A stretch of 64,000 nucleotides of DNA, from the NCBI RefSeq assembly GCF_020515625.1, contig NZ_JAIWPJ010000002.1, positions 1,047,385 to 1,111,384 of the forward strand. The letters run 5' to 3'. The notes beneath the pieces were generated by a model that was not told where the DNA came from, made no database searches, and was given only the letters and a program-made list of their open reading frames with translations. Source of the DNA: Natrinema amylolyticum (GTDB lineage Archaea; Halobacteriota; Halobacteria; Halobacteriales; Natrialbaceae). Positions 8,696 through 17,617 of this stretch are shown here, in pieces. Within the stretch, counting starts at the first letter, position 1, and the number at the start of each line of letters is the position of its first letter. Made by a program: the position numbers and the translations under genes.

Positions 8696-9838
8696 ATGGG
8701 AGAGAGCTACTCGATGAGGACGCTATTTTTCGCCGACGAGATGTCGGACGGCGAGCCGTTCGTCCGCCGGACCGTCGAGCGACTTCGCGAGAACGGCCTC
8801 GATACAGACACCGCGCTCGACGACGCTGTCGCCGACATCACGACGGGGAACGGCGGGAGGATCGAAGTCCGGCTCGACGGCTACCCCATCGAGGTTCGGT
8901 TCGATCTCGAGGCACCAGCCGAGGAGCCGGACACGGTACTCTGGCTGGACGGGCCGGACGAATCCGCATTCGAGGAGCACGACATCCCGCTGGACACAGC
9001 CCGCAACCGTGCGGATCGGCTCGCCGACGCGATCGCGGACCTTACAGTCGAGACCGACCCGTGGCTCGTCGTCGGATGGATACCCTATCCCTATCGGGAC
9101 GTCCATCCGTATCCGGAGGGACACCCGCCGGAGACCGGCCTGGAGCGGCTGGGCTGGGTAACGGTGTTCGGCGAGCTATTTCACGAGCAGTTTGGCGGTC
9201 GTGAGCGGCTACTCGAGGCGCCAGCGTGGAACGTCCGCGACCTCGAGAACGGAGCCGTCCTCGTCCGCGAACAGGAAATACCGGGAAGCGGCCGCAGCGA
9301 CGTGGACCCCGGTCCCGCCCCGTCGACGGACGACTACCTCTTCGAGGGCGAGTCCCTCGCGGACCTGTGGACCGAGATCGAACGCCAGCGGAGTACGTAC
9401 GTCGACCCGTTTCGCGACCTCGAGGAGGGCGAACTGGCCAGCGACATCGTGATGTGCGAAGACCACGCCCCCGTCGAGTTCGAGGGGATGGACTACACGT
9501 CGTTCCCCGACGATCTCGACAGGAGCGATCGATGTCACGTGCTCTGTGTTCGCCGCGACGGCGACAAGCTCTGGGAGGGGAACAGCGGCGAGTTCGTTCG
9601 CCGGTTGGTCGACGCGGACGGCCGTCCCATCGGAGAAATGCCCGACGGCGTGCCGGACCACCGGGAGATGATCTCGCTCGTGGTCGCGACCGAGTACGAG
9701 GACCCCACGGCACTCGATCTGTACCGTATGGAGAGCCCCGACGAGCCGAGCGTCGTCGGTGGTCTCATCGGCCTGCAACGCGCTCCCGACGGCGAGAGCA
9801 TCTGGCAGGACAGGGACGAGCCCGTCACGCGGGACTGA
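8696..9838 (+). CDS. Hypothetical protein (380 aa)
   Basis: A long acidic protein with haloarchaeal codon use, beginning MGESYSMRTLFFADEM; a second start at MRTLFF (8714) is equally possible. I recognise no domain. Visible features are the WLVVGWIPYPYRDVHPYPEG segment at about residue 120, and several FEG/YLFEGE elements in the C-terminal half. No signal peptide or membrane span is evident, so it is probably cytoplasmic. It is monocistronic and precedes mrp by 92 bp. Confidence 0.7.
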   Translation: MGESYSMRTLFFADEMSDGEPFVRRTVERLRENGLDTDTALDDAVADITTGNGGRIEVRLDGYPIEVRFDLEAPAEEPDTVLWLDGPDESAFEEHDIPLDTARNRADRLADAIADLTVETDPWLVVGWIPYPYRDVHPYPEGHPPETGLERLGWVTVFGELFHEQFGGRERLLEAPAWNVRDLENGAVLVREQEIPGSGRSDVDPGPAPSTDDYLFEGESLADLWTEIERQRSTYVDPFRDLEEGELASDIVMCEDHAPVEFEGMDYTSFPDDLDRSDRCHVLCVRRDGDKLWEGNSGEFVRRLVDADGRPIGEMPDGVPDHREMISLVVATEYEDPTALDLYRMESPDEPSVVGGLIGLQRAPDGESIWQDRDEPVTRD

Positions 9839-9930
9839 TCGTCGGCTCGCCGCTCGAGCCACGAGCATCTGCGTCTCACCCGAACGGATTCGAACACAAC
9901 CCTTTTCGACGCCCGGAAGTAGCTAGTGAC

Positions 9931-11007
9931 ATGGACGAAGCCGCCGTTCGCGACCGCCTCCGCACGGTCGAGGATCCGGAACTCGGCGACGATATCGTTT
10001 CGCTCGGACTCGTCAACGACATCACCGTCGATGGCGATCAGGTCGATATCGATCTCGCCCTGGGTGCCCCCTACTCGCCGAGCGAGAGCGACATCGCCGC
10101 CGAAGTCCGCGAGGTGCTCACCGCCGAGGGCCTCGAACCGGACCTGACCGCGAGCGTGCCCGATCGCGACGATCTCACCAGCGAAGAACAGGTACTGCCG
10201 AACGTCAAGAACGTCATCGCCGTCGCCTCCGGGAAGGGCGGCGTCGGCAAGTCGACCGTCGCGGTCAACCTCGCCGCCGGCCTCTCGCAACTCGGGGCTC
10301 GCGTCGGCCTGTTCGACGCCGACGTCTACGGGCCGAACGTCCCGCGGATGGTCGACGCCGACGAGCCGCCGATGGCCACCGAGGACGAGACCCTCGTTCC
10401 GCCCGAGAAGTACGGCGTGAAACTCATGAGCATGGCCTTCCTCACCGGCGAGGACGACCCCGTCATCTGGCGCGGTCCGATGGTCCACAAGGTCATCACG
10501 CAACTCACCGAGGACGTCGAGTGGGGCCACCTCGACTACCTCGTCGTCGACCTCCCGCCGGGGACCGGCGACACCCAGCTGACGATGCTCCAGACAATGC
10601 CCGTCACCGGCGCGGTCATCGTCACGACGCCACAGGACGTCGCGCTGGACGACGCCCGCAAGGGCCTCGAGATGTTCGCCAAACACGACACCGTCGTGCT
10701 GGGCATCGCCGAGAACATGTCGACGTTCGCCTGCCCCGACTGCGGCGGCGAACACGACATCTTCGGCTCCGGCGGTGGCGAGGCGTTCGCCGAGGAACAC
10801 GAACTCCCATTCCTCGGCTCGATCCCGCTCGATCCGGCCGTCCGGGAGGGCGGCGACGGCGGCAAGCCGACGGTCCTCAAAGACGATGACGGCACCAGCG
10901 ACGCCCTGCGAACGATCACCGAGAACGTCGCCAACAACACCGGGATCGTCCACCGGCAGGGGATCTCCCAGAGCCGCCGTAACGAGGCCGCCTCGCCCGA
11001 TCGATGA
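9931..11007 (+). CDS. mrp: Mrp/ApbC family ATP-binding Fe-S carrier protein
   Basis: 358 residues. An N-terminal DUF59/MIP18 domain (residues 1-80) is joined to a deviant Walker A ATPase (SGKGGVGKS, residues 100-108), with the DADVYGPNVPRM and VVDLPPGTGD motifs of the Mrp/NBP35 family. A CPDCGGEH pair follows near residue 265 and would hold the transferable Fe-S cluster at the dimer interface. The role is cytoplasmic loading of Fe-S clusters into apo-proteins. Start ATG 9931; the open frame further upstream overlaps the preceding gene and is non-coding in that frame. Its TGA overlaps the ATG of the next gene (ATGA). Confidence 0.95.
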   Translation: MDEAAVRDRLRTVEDPELGDDIVSLGLVNDITVDGDQVDIDLALGAPYSPSESDIAAEVREVLTAEGLEPDLTASVPDRDDLTSEEQVLPNVKNVIAVASGKGGVGKSTVAVNLAAGLSQLGARVGLFDADVYGPNVPRMVDADEPPMATEDETLVPPEKYGVKLMSMAFLTGEDDPVIWRGPMVHKVITQLTEDVEWGHLDYLVVDLPPGTGDTQLTMLQTMPVTGAVIVTTPQDVALDDARKGLEMFAKHDTVVLGIAENMSTFACPDCGGEHDIFGSGGGEAFAEEHELPFLGSIPLDPAVREGGDGGKPTVLKDDDGTSDALRTITENVANNTGIVHRQGISQSRRNEAASPDR

Positions 11008-11297
11008 GCAGCGGCGGTGACGGCGGAGATGGCAGAAACGGGGAGGAGAACGGAACCGTGGCGGACGGCGGCACCGATCCGGACGCCGGGTTCGATCCGG
11101 ACCCAGAGCGGGTCGAACGTCTCCGCGAGATCGCCGACGACGTTCGCGGGGACACGAGCGAGAGCAAACAGCTCGCGAACATTCTCTACCGGACCAGCGA
11201 CCTCTACGACGAGGGCGAAGACACCTCGCCCGAGGAGATCGTCCGCAACGTGAAGTTCATTCTCGAGGTCACCGAGCGCGGCGGACTCGATCGCTGA
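11004..11297 (+). CDS. Small acidic hypothetical protein co-transcribed with mrp
   Basis: 97 residues. The first 35 are a low-complexity Gly/Asp-rich stretch and the rest is helical (ERVERLREIADDVRG, then SKQLANILYRTSDLYDEG). The 4-bp ATGA overlap with mrp implies translational coupling. No motif is recognised. It may be an accessory of the Fe-S carrier, which is inference from coupling only. Confidence 0.75.
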   Translation: MSSGGDGGDGRNGEENGTVADGGTDPDAGFDPDPERVERLREIADDVRGDTSESKQLANILYRTSDLYDEGEDTSPEEIVRNVKFILEVTERGGLDR

Positions 11298-11516
11298 ACT
11301 GGTATTTTCCGGTCCCGACACGCGTCGGGCCGGGCGAGCGACCTCATCTGTGTTCCCGGTCCTCGAGAAGCAGCTCCGATCTGCGATCAGCGTCGAACCG
11401 TAGAGCGGTATCAGAGACCATCTAAAACCATTTAGGGTCAGAACATATCCCGCTGGTCACTGTTCGTCCGAGTGGCGGAGACGGGACCCGACGCTCGTCA
11501 CTGCACTCATCAACCC

Positions 11517-12524
11517 ATGACTGACGCGACGACCCCCATCGAAGCGACGTTCGAGCTGCAACGCCAGTCGATCACGCAGAGCCGAAAACTGTTCGAGCAA
11601 GGTCTCGAACTACAGGAGAACGCCACCGAGACGTTCCTTCGGAACGGGTTCGCGGCCCAGCGAAGCGCTCAGCGGCAGGGAACCGAACTCGTCCGCGAGT
11701 TCCTCGACGCACAATTCGACGCGTTCGAGTCGGCGCTCGACGAGGACGAGTACGACGTCCGGTCGACGGTCGACGAACAGTTCGAGGACGGGGCGGCACA
11801 GACCCAACACCTGCTGAACGAACAGTTCGAACAGTCGACGGATCTGTTTCAGCAGCTACTCCGCGCGCAGTTCGACGCCCTCGAGTCGGCGCTCGACGGG
11901 GACGGATTCGACGTCCGATCGACCGTCGACGAGCAGTTCGGGGAGTTCGAACGAGCCCAGACCGAAGCCTGGAACGAGTTCGAAGCGGAGTTCATCGAAG
12001 CGGTCGGCGAGCTAACCGACCAACAACGGCAGCTGCTCGTAGACTCGACCGAATCGATGCTCGAGGCACAGCGAGAGACCGAACAGCAGACCGTCGAAGG
12101 CGTCCGCCGCGCTGAGGACGCGGCCGAAACCGTCCAACAGCAGACCGAAGACGTGGCCGAAACCGTCCAGCAGCGGACCGAATCCGCCGTCCAGACGTCC
12201 CAGAGCCAGACCGAAGCGGTCGCCGAAACGACCCAGCGAGGTGCACAGGATCTGGTCGGTGAGGCCGCCGAAGCGACCGAAGACATCGCCGACGAAACGG
12301 CGAGCGCGATCGAAACGGCCACCGACCGGGACGTCGACGCGGTCCAGCAGAACCTCCAGACTCTCGAGGGCGTCGGCCAGACGTACGCCGATCGACTCGC
12401 CGACGCGGGCATCGAGACCGTCGCCGATCTCGCCGATGCAGAGCCGGGGACCGTCGCCGAGGCGGCGGACATCTCGGACGACCGAGCGAACGACTGGATC
12501 GAGGCCGCCCAGTCCAAGAAGTAA
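11517..12524 (+). CDS. Coiled-coil protein with internal duplication and C-terminal helix-hairpin-helix
   Basis: 335 residues, almost entirely helical and Gln/Glu-rich. Two copies of a roughly 40-residue unit (around QFDAFESALDEDEY and QFDALESALDGDGF, each followed by DVRSTVDEQF) lie at about residues 60-95 and 115-150. A heptad-like stretch of repeated AETVQQQTE/AETVQQRTE elements follows at about 195-240. The end (LEGVGQTYADRLADAGIETV) is a helix-hairpin-helix like that found after coiled coils in haloarchaeal proteins. The composition recalls phasin-like granule proteins, but that is inference. Start ATG 11517 follows a TATA-like acatatcc about 60 bp upstream. Confidence 0.8.
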   Translation: MTDATTPIEATFELQRQSITQSRKLFEQGLELQENATETFLRNGFAAQRSAQRQGTELVREFLDAQFDAFESALDEDEYDVRSTVDEQFEDGAAQTQHLLNEQFEQSTDLFQQLLRAQFDALESALDGDGFDVRSTVDEQFGEFERAQTEAWNEFEAEFIEAVGELTDQQRQLLVDSTESMLEAQRETEQQTVEGVRRAEDAAETVQQQTEDVAETVQQRTESAVQTSQSQTEAVAETTQRGAQDLVGEAAEATEDIADETASAIETATDRDVDAVQQNLQTLEGVGQTYADRLADAGIETVADLADAEPGTVAEAADISDDRANDWIEAAQSKK

Positions 12525-12683
12525 CCACGCCGCCGGTGGATCGGCCCTACAGCACGATACGACACTTTTCGCGAACGGTCCTCGTCGGCGTTGACGCCGT
12601 CTCGAGGCGGACCGATCTCGACCGACGCTCGATCGATCCTGCTCGGGCGCGTCGCTTTTGGGTCTGCCCCTCGAGATGCGACT

Positions 12684-13325
12684 GTGGACGCGAATCAACG
12701 GTCTCGAGCGAACCCCTACGGCATGGACGAGGAGTGTCGGAACTGTCCGGCGCTCTGTGAGACGCGCACGCGAGTCGTCCACGGCTACGGCGATGTCGGC
12801 GCGGACTTCCTGTTCGTCGGCGAGCGACCGACGGCGCGGGCGGACGAGACCGGCGTCCCCTTCGCCGGCGCGGGCGGTAGCGACGGCGACGGCGGACTGC
12901 GACGCATGCTCGAGCGCCTCGGTCTCTGTGACGTGACCTCGCCGATCGGGGAGCCCGCACTCGAGAACGTCTACCTGACGAACCTCACGCGCTGTCGCGA
13001 TCCCGACCGGCGGCCGTCCGACGAGGAGGTGGGCAACTGCGAGCCCTATCTCAACGCCGAGATCCGGATGATCAACCCCGAAATTCTCGTCCCCGTCGGC
13101 GAGCGCGCGCTGACCGAACTCGGCCTCGAGTACACGACGACGCCGGCCGAGGACCTCGCGCTCCCCGACGATCACGCGACGCGGATTCGGGGCCGCGGGT
13201 TCGAACTCGTTCCCATGATCGACCCGCGCGAGCAGACGGACGCACAGACGCAGGCGTGGCTCGAGGCGTTCGCGGAACTGATGGCGTCGGACTATCGGCA
13301 GACGAAGGGACGGCGGGAACGGTGA
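12684..13325 (+). CDS. Uracil-DNA glycosylase superfamily protein
   Basis: About 213 residues. The N-terminal CRNCPALCETR cysteine pattern, the EERPTARADETGVPFAGAGG-type loop (here GERPTARADETGVPF) and LTNLTRCRDPDRRP follow the family IV/V UDG order. Two further Cys (CRDP, NCEPYL) could complete a 4Fe-4S site. It would remove uracil from DNA in base-excision repair. I chose the GTG at 12684 (VDANQRSRANPYG) because haloarchaeal homologues start with a similar MDANQ sequence; the ATG at 12723 is the alternative. A TnpB element is inserted 39 bp downstream. Confidence 0.85.
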   Translation: MDANQRSRANPYGMDEECRNCPALCETRTRVVHGYGDVGADFLFVGERPTARADETGVPFAGAGGSDGDGGLRRMLERLGLCDVTSPIGEPALENVYLTNLTRCRDPDRRPSDEEVGNCEPYLNAEIRMINPEILVPVGERALTELGLEYTTTPAEDLALPDDHATRIRGRGFELVPMIDPREQTDAQTQAWLEAFAELMASDYRQTKGRRER

Positions 13326-13372
13326 GGCGTCGGCGGCAGCCGCGGTCGATTACCAGAATTGATGCGAGAATG

Positions 13373-13402
13373 CCCCTTCCTCAAGGAGCGAGTAGGGAGG
13401 GG
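13373..13402 (+). repeat. Left-end imperfect hairpin of the IS element
   Basis: Arms ccccttcct and agggagggg can pair with one mismatch around a 12-nt loop. It lies 10 bp after TTGAT. Sub-terminal hairpins of this kind are what the Y1 transposase TnpA recognises in single-stranded DNA in this family. Confidence 0.6.
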
Positions 13403-13463
13403 ATGAATCGCCGCACGACAGTACAAGCCATTAAGTTAACACATCTCTAATCAAGGGATAGCG

Positions 13464-14714
13464 ATGGAGTACAGTCACCGCTACCCCGCATACCCGAGAC
13501 AACAGGTAGCGGCTGCACTGGACTCTCACATCGACATTCATCGCCAAGCGTACAACTACACTCTCTACGAATACGAGAACGTGGACGTCGACGACATCGG
13601 TTCCGCGTACAAACACCACTACCGACTCACCGACTGGAAAGACGAATTCCCCGTCTTCGCGGAAGTTAACTCCAAAGCACTGCAACGAACTGTCACTCGG
13701 TTCTACCAGAACCTCAACGGACTCTCCGAGCAGAAGCAAAACGGACGCAAGGTCGGGAAGCTCAAGTGGAAGTCACCACAGGAGTTCCAGAGTATGACGT
13801 ACTCGCAGTCTGGCTTCGAACTCAAAAACACGAGTGGCCGACGCGCGACGCTCTGGCTCTCTAAAATCGGCGACATCCCGATCCGCTACCACCGCGAAAT
13901 CCCCGACGAAGCCGACATCAAAGAAGTCACGGTCAAGAAAGAGTCAACTAGCGACTGGTTCGTCTCCTTCGCCCTCGAAACCGACGAGGCCGACCTTCCC
14001 GAGAAATCCCCGGTTGATTCGCTCGACGCGAGCAACAGCGTCGGCGTTGACCTCGGCATCCAGAACTACATTCACACTAGCGACGGCAAGACCGTGGACT
14101 GGCTTGACCTCGAAGATGAATACGACCGTCTCCGCCACGAGCAACGGAAGTTGTCGCGGAAGGAGAAGGGGTCGAACAACTACGAGAAGCAACGCCGAGA
14201 AGTGGCGACGGTCAAGCGACACATCCGTCGAAAGGTGCTGGACTACCAGCACAAAATCACGACGTGGCTCGTCTGCGAGTACGATGCTGTGTTCGTCGAG
14301 GACTTGGACGTGAAGGGGATGTTGGAGCAGTCACAGAACGCTCGCAACACGCAGGACGCGGCGTGGCGTCAGTTTATCACTCTCCTCGAATACAAGGCAG
14401 ACTTGTACGGCTGTCACGTCGTTCAGGTGGAAGCAGCAGGAACGACGAAGGAGTGCGCGAAGTGTACTGTGGAGACGGCGAAACCCATCTGGGTTCGAGA
14501 ACACTCTTGTCCGTCGTGTGGGTTCGAGTGTGATCGGGACGCGAACGCGGCGATGAACGTCCTCAAGCGCGGCTTTTCTGAACTAGGGCTGGGATGGCCC
14601 GAAGACACGCCTGTGGAGACTGCGCTCCCTACGGACACCCATTCGGTGTCTGCAAAGCGCGTCATAGAAACAGGAATCCCCACCCTCAACGAAGCCGCAC
14701 CAGCGGCTGAGTAG
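13464..14714 (+). CDS. tnpB: TnpB, RNA-guided DNA endonuclease of an IS605-type element
   Basis: 416 residues, a complete TnpB. The RuvC-like nuclease residues are Asp196 (VGVDLGIQN), Glu279 (VFVEDLDVKG) and Asp359 (CDRDANAA). The zinc ribbon between the last two has CAKC (331-334) and CPSC (349-352). The N-terminal WED/REC-like region begins MEYSHRYPAYP. TnpB proteins use an RNA from the element's right end to cut matching DNA next to a short TAM, favouring retention of the element. All catalytic residues are present and there is no frameshift, so the protein is probably active. TnpA is absent. Confidence 0.95.
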   Translation: MEYSHRYPAYPRQQVAAALDSHIDIHRQAYNYTLYEYENVDVDDIGSAYKHHYRLTDWKDEFPVFAEVNSKALQRTVTRFYQNLNGLSEQKQNGRKVGKLKWKSPQEFQSMTYSQSGFELKNTSGRRATLWLSKIGDIPIRYHREIPDEADIKEVTVKKESTSDWFVSFALETDEADLPEKSPVDSLDASNSVGVDLGIQNYIHTSDGKTVDWLDLEDEYDRLRHEQRKLSRKEKGSNNYEKQRREVATVKRHIRRKVLDYQHKITTWLVCEYDAVFVEDLDVKGMLEQSQNARNTQDAAWRQFITLLEYKADLYGCHVVQVEAAGTTKECAKCTVETAKPIWVREHSCPSCGFECDRDANAAMNVLKRGFSELGLGWPEDTPVETALPTDTHSVSAKRVIETGIPTLNEAAPAAE

Positions 14715-14721
14715 GGTGGGG
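14678..14721 (+). ncRNA. 3' hairpin of the putative TnpB guide RNA (omegaRNA)
   Basis: A two-part stem-loop: outer 9 bp (14678-14686 with 14713-14721) and inner 6 bp (agccgc 14693-14698 with gcggct 14703-14708) with a 4-nt loop. It overlaps the last codons of tnpB. This position and shape fit the scaffold end of an omegaRNA, with the guide expected from about 14722 onward in the flanking DNA. The 5' end of the RNA is not defined. Confidence 0.5.
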
Positions 14722-14725
14722 TAGT

Positions 14726-14944
14726 TCACCAGTACGGATTCTCGCGCCAGCGTTTCGAGCCGACGCCCGAGGCGATCAACGCCCCGACTGCGATGACCGC
14801 GACGGCGAGCACGCCGATCGTCGGCGCGAAGAAGTCGCCGGGAGAGTTGATCAGATACCCAGTACTGAACCCGTAGACGCCCAGAACTGCCAGCGCGGCG
14901 ATCACGAGCGTCGCGAGCAGTCCGGCGATCGACCGTTCGTCCAT
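14726..14944 (-). CDS. Small two-helix membrane protein (72 aa)
   Basis: MDERSIAGLLATLVIAALAV opens the first hydrophobic helix. A short loop containing INSPGDFFAPT leads to a second helix (about residues 42-62), and the tail is basic (SKRWRENPYW). No family is recognised. Its stop codon lies within the last bases of the IS right end, so the IS may have supplied or altered the C-terminus, although the protein looks complete. Divergent from the gene at 15056. Confidence 0.7.
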   Translation of the reverse strand: MDERSIAGLLATLVIAALAVLGVYGFSTGYLINSPGDFFAPTIGVLAVAVIAVGALIASGVGSKRWRENPYW

Positions 14945-15055
14945 ATCGATCCGGAGGCGCTACACCGTTATAATTCATCTTCATTTCTCGTCGGGTTCGG
15001 TCCCTCGACCCCCGGAAGCGCCGCGTTCAAGGACCGCGCGCTCGGAGTAGGGTGC

Positions 15056-15796
15056 ATGATCGTCGTCGTTCCGGTCGATCCGCCGCGCGACGGACTCGTC
15101 CTCTCGTCGCTCGCCGACGGATCGCCACTGACCGAAGCCGAAGCCGTGTCGCTCTACGAGGCCGCCGTCGCCGACGTCTGCTGGGCCGTCGCACAGAGCG
15201 GCGGCGACCTCCTGCTCAACTACCGCGACGCGGAGACACTGCCCGAGGACCACACGGACGGTGATCCCGAGGCCGAGGTCCGGGCGCTCGCCCTCGACGC
15301 GCTCGGCGAGGACGCCGAGATCCGATTCGAACGACAGGTTGGCTCGAGCCGCGCCGCTCGCGTCGGCAACACCGTCACGCACCTGCTCGAGCGGGAGGGG
15401 GCCCAGAGCGTGGGGGTGCTCGAGCCGACGGTCCCGCTGGTCGACCGGACCGAAATCGACGGGGCGGCGATGTCGCTTCGCCGTCACGAGGTCGTGCTCG
15501 GACCGTCCACGGAGGGCAGCGTCTACTTCGCGGGCTTCGCGGAGCCGATCGATTTCACCGACGCGTACGCGACGCCCGAACTGTCGACGCTCGCCCGGCG
15601 AACGTCGGACGCCGGCCTCGGCGTCGGCTTCGCGCCCATGCTTCCGACCGTCGCAACGCCGGCCGGACTGCGAGCGACCACCGCTGGACTCGAGGCCCGA
15701 CGGGCGGCCGAGCGGCCGGGAGCTGAGGCGACGGCGGCGCTGGTCGACGAGCTGGGAATCACAGTGGGAGAGGGCGGCGGCCTCGAGCGCGAATAG
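15056..15796 (+). CDS. Haloarchaeal conserved protein, nucleotidyl/glycosyltransferase-like
   Basis: 246 residues. MIVVVPVDPPRDGLVL at the start, a GSSRAARVGNTVTHLLE helix and SVGVLEPTVPLVDRTEIDGA resemble the layout of GT-A-fold transferases such as the DUF2064 or CofC groups. I do not see the usual acidic metal-binding DxD clearly, so a catalytic role is uncertain. No membrane span. Start ATG 15056 follows a GC-rich leader. Monocistronic; downstream is the left edge of the tRNA-Ser-linked island. Confidence 0.7.
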   Translation: MIVVVPVDPPRDGLVLSSLADGSPLTEAEAVSLYEAAVADVCWAVAQSGGDLLLNYRDAETLPEDHTDGDPEAEVRALALDALGEDAEIRFERQVGSSRAARVGNTVTHLLEREGAQSVGVLEPTVPLVDRTEIDGAAMSLRRHEVVLGPSTEGSVYFAGFAEPIDFTDAYATPELSTLARRTSDAGLGVGFAPMLPTVATPAGLRATTAGLEARRAAERPGAEATAALVDELGITVGEGGGLERE

Positions 15797-15845
15797 ACTG
15801 ACGATCCGTTCGGAACGTGCGGCAAAACGGAGAGTGAGATATGAC

Positions 15846-15881
15846 GGCAGAGCGGCCCGACGCGCCTGCCTCGAGAGCAGG
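15846..15881 (+). pseudogene. tRNA-Ser-like fragment (D arm and anticodon arm)
   Basis: 36 nt that match 17937-17972 of tRNA-Ser(TGA) at 34 positions. One difference changes the anticodon to CGA, the other is in the D loop. The acceptor stem and T arm are missing, so no functional tRNA can form. A short gccg/cggc stem just after it may be a remnant of the variable arm. Confidence 0.75.
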
Positions 15882-15999
15882 GCCGCCTTCGGCAGCAAGT
15901 GACTGGAGTTGGCGGAGTGCAAGTAACGACCAATAACGAGAACTGCGGAGACAATCCGGGTGATCTACGGGTTTGGATTCGAGTACCATACAAACGGGG

Positions 16000-16743
16000 T
16001 TAGCGTCCGTTCCGTATTTTCCGTGCGACATAATAGTGCCACCGATGGAATTTCTGCCGGAGAGACCTGTTCGTTCCAACCGTCTCAATCACTTCGAATC
16101 CGCAGGCTTTCAATTGTCGCCGTTGCGCTGTGGGCCTGATATAATAATTCGGTAGCGGACCCTGTTGCACGGCGTTGTCCATCTTGTACCTCGTCAATAG
16201 CCATCGGGGATGGATGTTTACCAGCCAAAAGGCGAGAGTTCGTAGTATCTGTTGCGTGTTCAACGGATTGAATCCTACCAAACTCCAGAAGTTATGTGTG
16301 CTGAATAGGAATATCCCCTCTGGCTTCAGCACTCGTCGAATCTCCAGTAATGTCATGTACCGCTTTCCTTCCGGGATAATATGGTCGATTCCGTTATATG
16401 AGAACAGGACATAGTCGAACGTCTCGTCGTCAAACGGTAACGACATCGCCTCGCTGACGCAGAATTCTACATCCGAAGTCACTTCGCGTGCGACCTCGAG
16501 ATAGGATTCGGTGAGGTCGGCTCCGATCACGTCAAATCCCATTTCATCAAGCACCGCCGTCGTCCTGCCAGTTCCGCATCCGAGATCCAGTACCATCCCC
16601 CCATCGACGGCGAAGTATTGACCGATAGCTTGTCGCTCTTTGTCGGTCAGCCCTTTCGTCGCATCCTGTACGTATCTCTCGTAGATTCCCTCCGAATTAT
16701 AATATTCAGTGACCTTTTCAAATTGATACTGATTTTGAACCAT
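16000..16743 (-). CDS. Class I SAM-dependent methyltransferase
   Basis: 247 residues. Motif I is VLDLGCGTGRTTAVLDE (about residue 60), followed by VIGADLTESYLEVAR and the post-motif region FDYVLFSYNGIDHI. Downstream, RRVLKPEGIFLFSTHNFWS matches the UbiE/methyltransf_11-type fold. The substrate is unknown. ATG 16743 (MVQNQYQF) is the first start giving a family-like N-terminus; earlier in-frame codons encode Met/Arg-rich noise. Codon use is clearly more AT-rich than the neighbours, which supports acquisition with the tRNA-Ser-linked element. Confidence 0.85.
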   Translation of the reverse strand: MVQNQYQFEKVTEYYNSEGIYERYVQDATKGLTDKERQAIGQYFAVDGGMVLDLGCGTGRTTAVLDEMGFDVIGADLTESYLEVAREVTSDVEFCVSEAMSLPFDDETFDYVLFSYNGIDHIIPEGKRYMTLLEIRRVLKPEGIFLFSTHNFWSLVGFNPLNTQQILRTLAFWLVNIHPRWLLTRYKMDNAVQQGPLPNYYIRPTAQRRQLKACGFEVIETVGTNRSLRQKFHRWHYYVARKIRNGR

Positions 16744-17103
16744 TAGTACAGGGTCCCTTCTCAGACGACTCCCTTTGAGCGGAATTAACATCGGCCTGCG
16801 CATCATGGTTCTCATCATCACCCATACACAATTAGTTGAATCTAACATGTATGAATAATTGAATCTTAGTACGTCCGACCCCCGTGGATCGAAGCCAAGC
16901 ATTGAGTGAGATATGGACGATATTCGGACACTTGAACCCGTTAGCACGGCCCCGATCCACTTGTGAGGCCTCGGTCACTGGCTTCCCGGAGCGACAAGCG
17001 AGGAACCGGTTCCGCTTCGAGCGTTTTTCCGGCGAAAGGGCGACGGAAGCAGCACGGTCCTAAACTCGAGTGACTTCGAAAAATCGCTACTCAGGTGGTG
17101 ATT

Positions 17104-17430
17104 TTAGCAATCGAGCTGGCTTGATACTGAGTTAACTATTTTTCCTCCCTTATTGTACACCACGACAGCTGTGACTGTATGCTCGAACCGTTCGTCGAAT
17201 GGCAGAGCTGGCTGAGAGAAATTACCGCCCTCCTGCGGTCCCCGCGCGAAAACTTCGATCCGATCGATTCGATTGGGGTTCCCTGTTACTCGAACACGAT
17301 TACACTGCAGTCGGATGACGACTCCTTTCTTCGCCTCAACCTGTTGGTGGTCACCAGCGACTACGATTCCCGTTGTGGTGATTCCTGTGCCAATTGCTGT
17401 TAGCAATCCCCGGCGTGTTTTCTGCCCCAT
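17104..17430 (-). CDS. Small Tat-exported protein (108 aa)
   Basis: The N-terminus MGQKTRRGLLTAIGTG is a twin-arginine signal (TRRGLL) followed by a hydrophobic stretch to about residue 27. The mature part is beta-rich (VVIRLQCNRVRVTG, RIEVFARGP) and ends in QLDC, with two cysteines that could form a disulphide. No family is recognised. It is AT-richer than flanking genes and is cargo of the island. Start ATG 17430 is set by the signal peptide. Confidence 0.7.
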   Translation of the reverse strand: MGQKTRRGLLTAIGTGITTTGIVVAGDHQQVEAKKGVVIRLQCNRVRVTGNPNRIDRIEVFARGPQEGGNFSQPALPFDERFEHTVTAVVVYNKGGKIVNSVSSQLDC

Positions 17431-17617
17431 GGTACGAGATAGCATTACATGCGGACCTAAATAGCCTTCAATATGCCAATCATAACTGGCATTCAAGTCA
17501 AATAATCTATCAAAATTATATGTTCGAACGGCAGAATTACCGAGAGGCATTGGATAGGTTCGTGAACGCATACGAAGTCGAAAACAGATAGCTGAGTCGG
17601 GAGATGTAATTCTCGCC

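Larger units (their letters stand above)
13364..14729 (+). mobile_element. IS200/IS605-type insertion carrying only tnpB (IS1341-like)
   Basis: A TTGAT pentamer at 13359-13363 directly precedes a left-end hairpin (ccccttcct 13373-13381 with agggagggg 13394-13402, one mismatch). The right end holds a perfect 9-bp stem (ccccaccct 14678-14686 with agggtgggg 14713-14721) around an inner 6-bp stem. No tnpA is present, so the copy cannot transpose without help in trans. The right boundary is between 14722 and 14729. It sits between the UDG gene and a small membrane-protein gene, both of which look intact. Confidence 0.75.

Noticed and set aside
9535..10953. Long minus-strand open frame opposite mrp
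   Set aside because: Its Arg/Asp/Val-rich composition is the usual shadow of a GC-rich gene; the plus strand encodes a complete Mrp.
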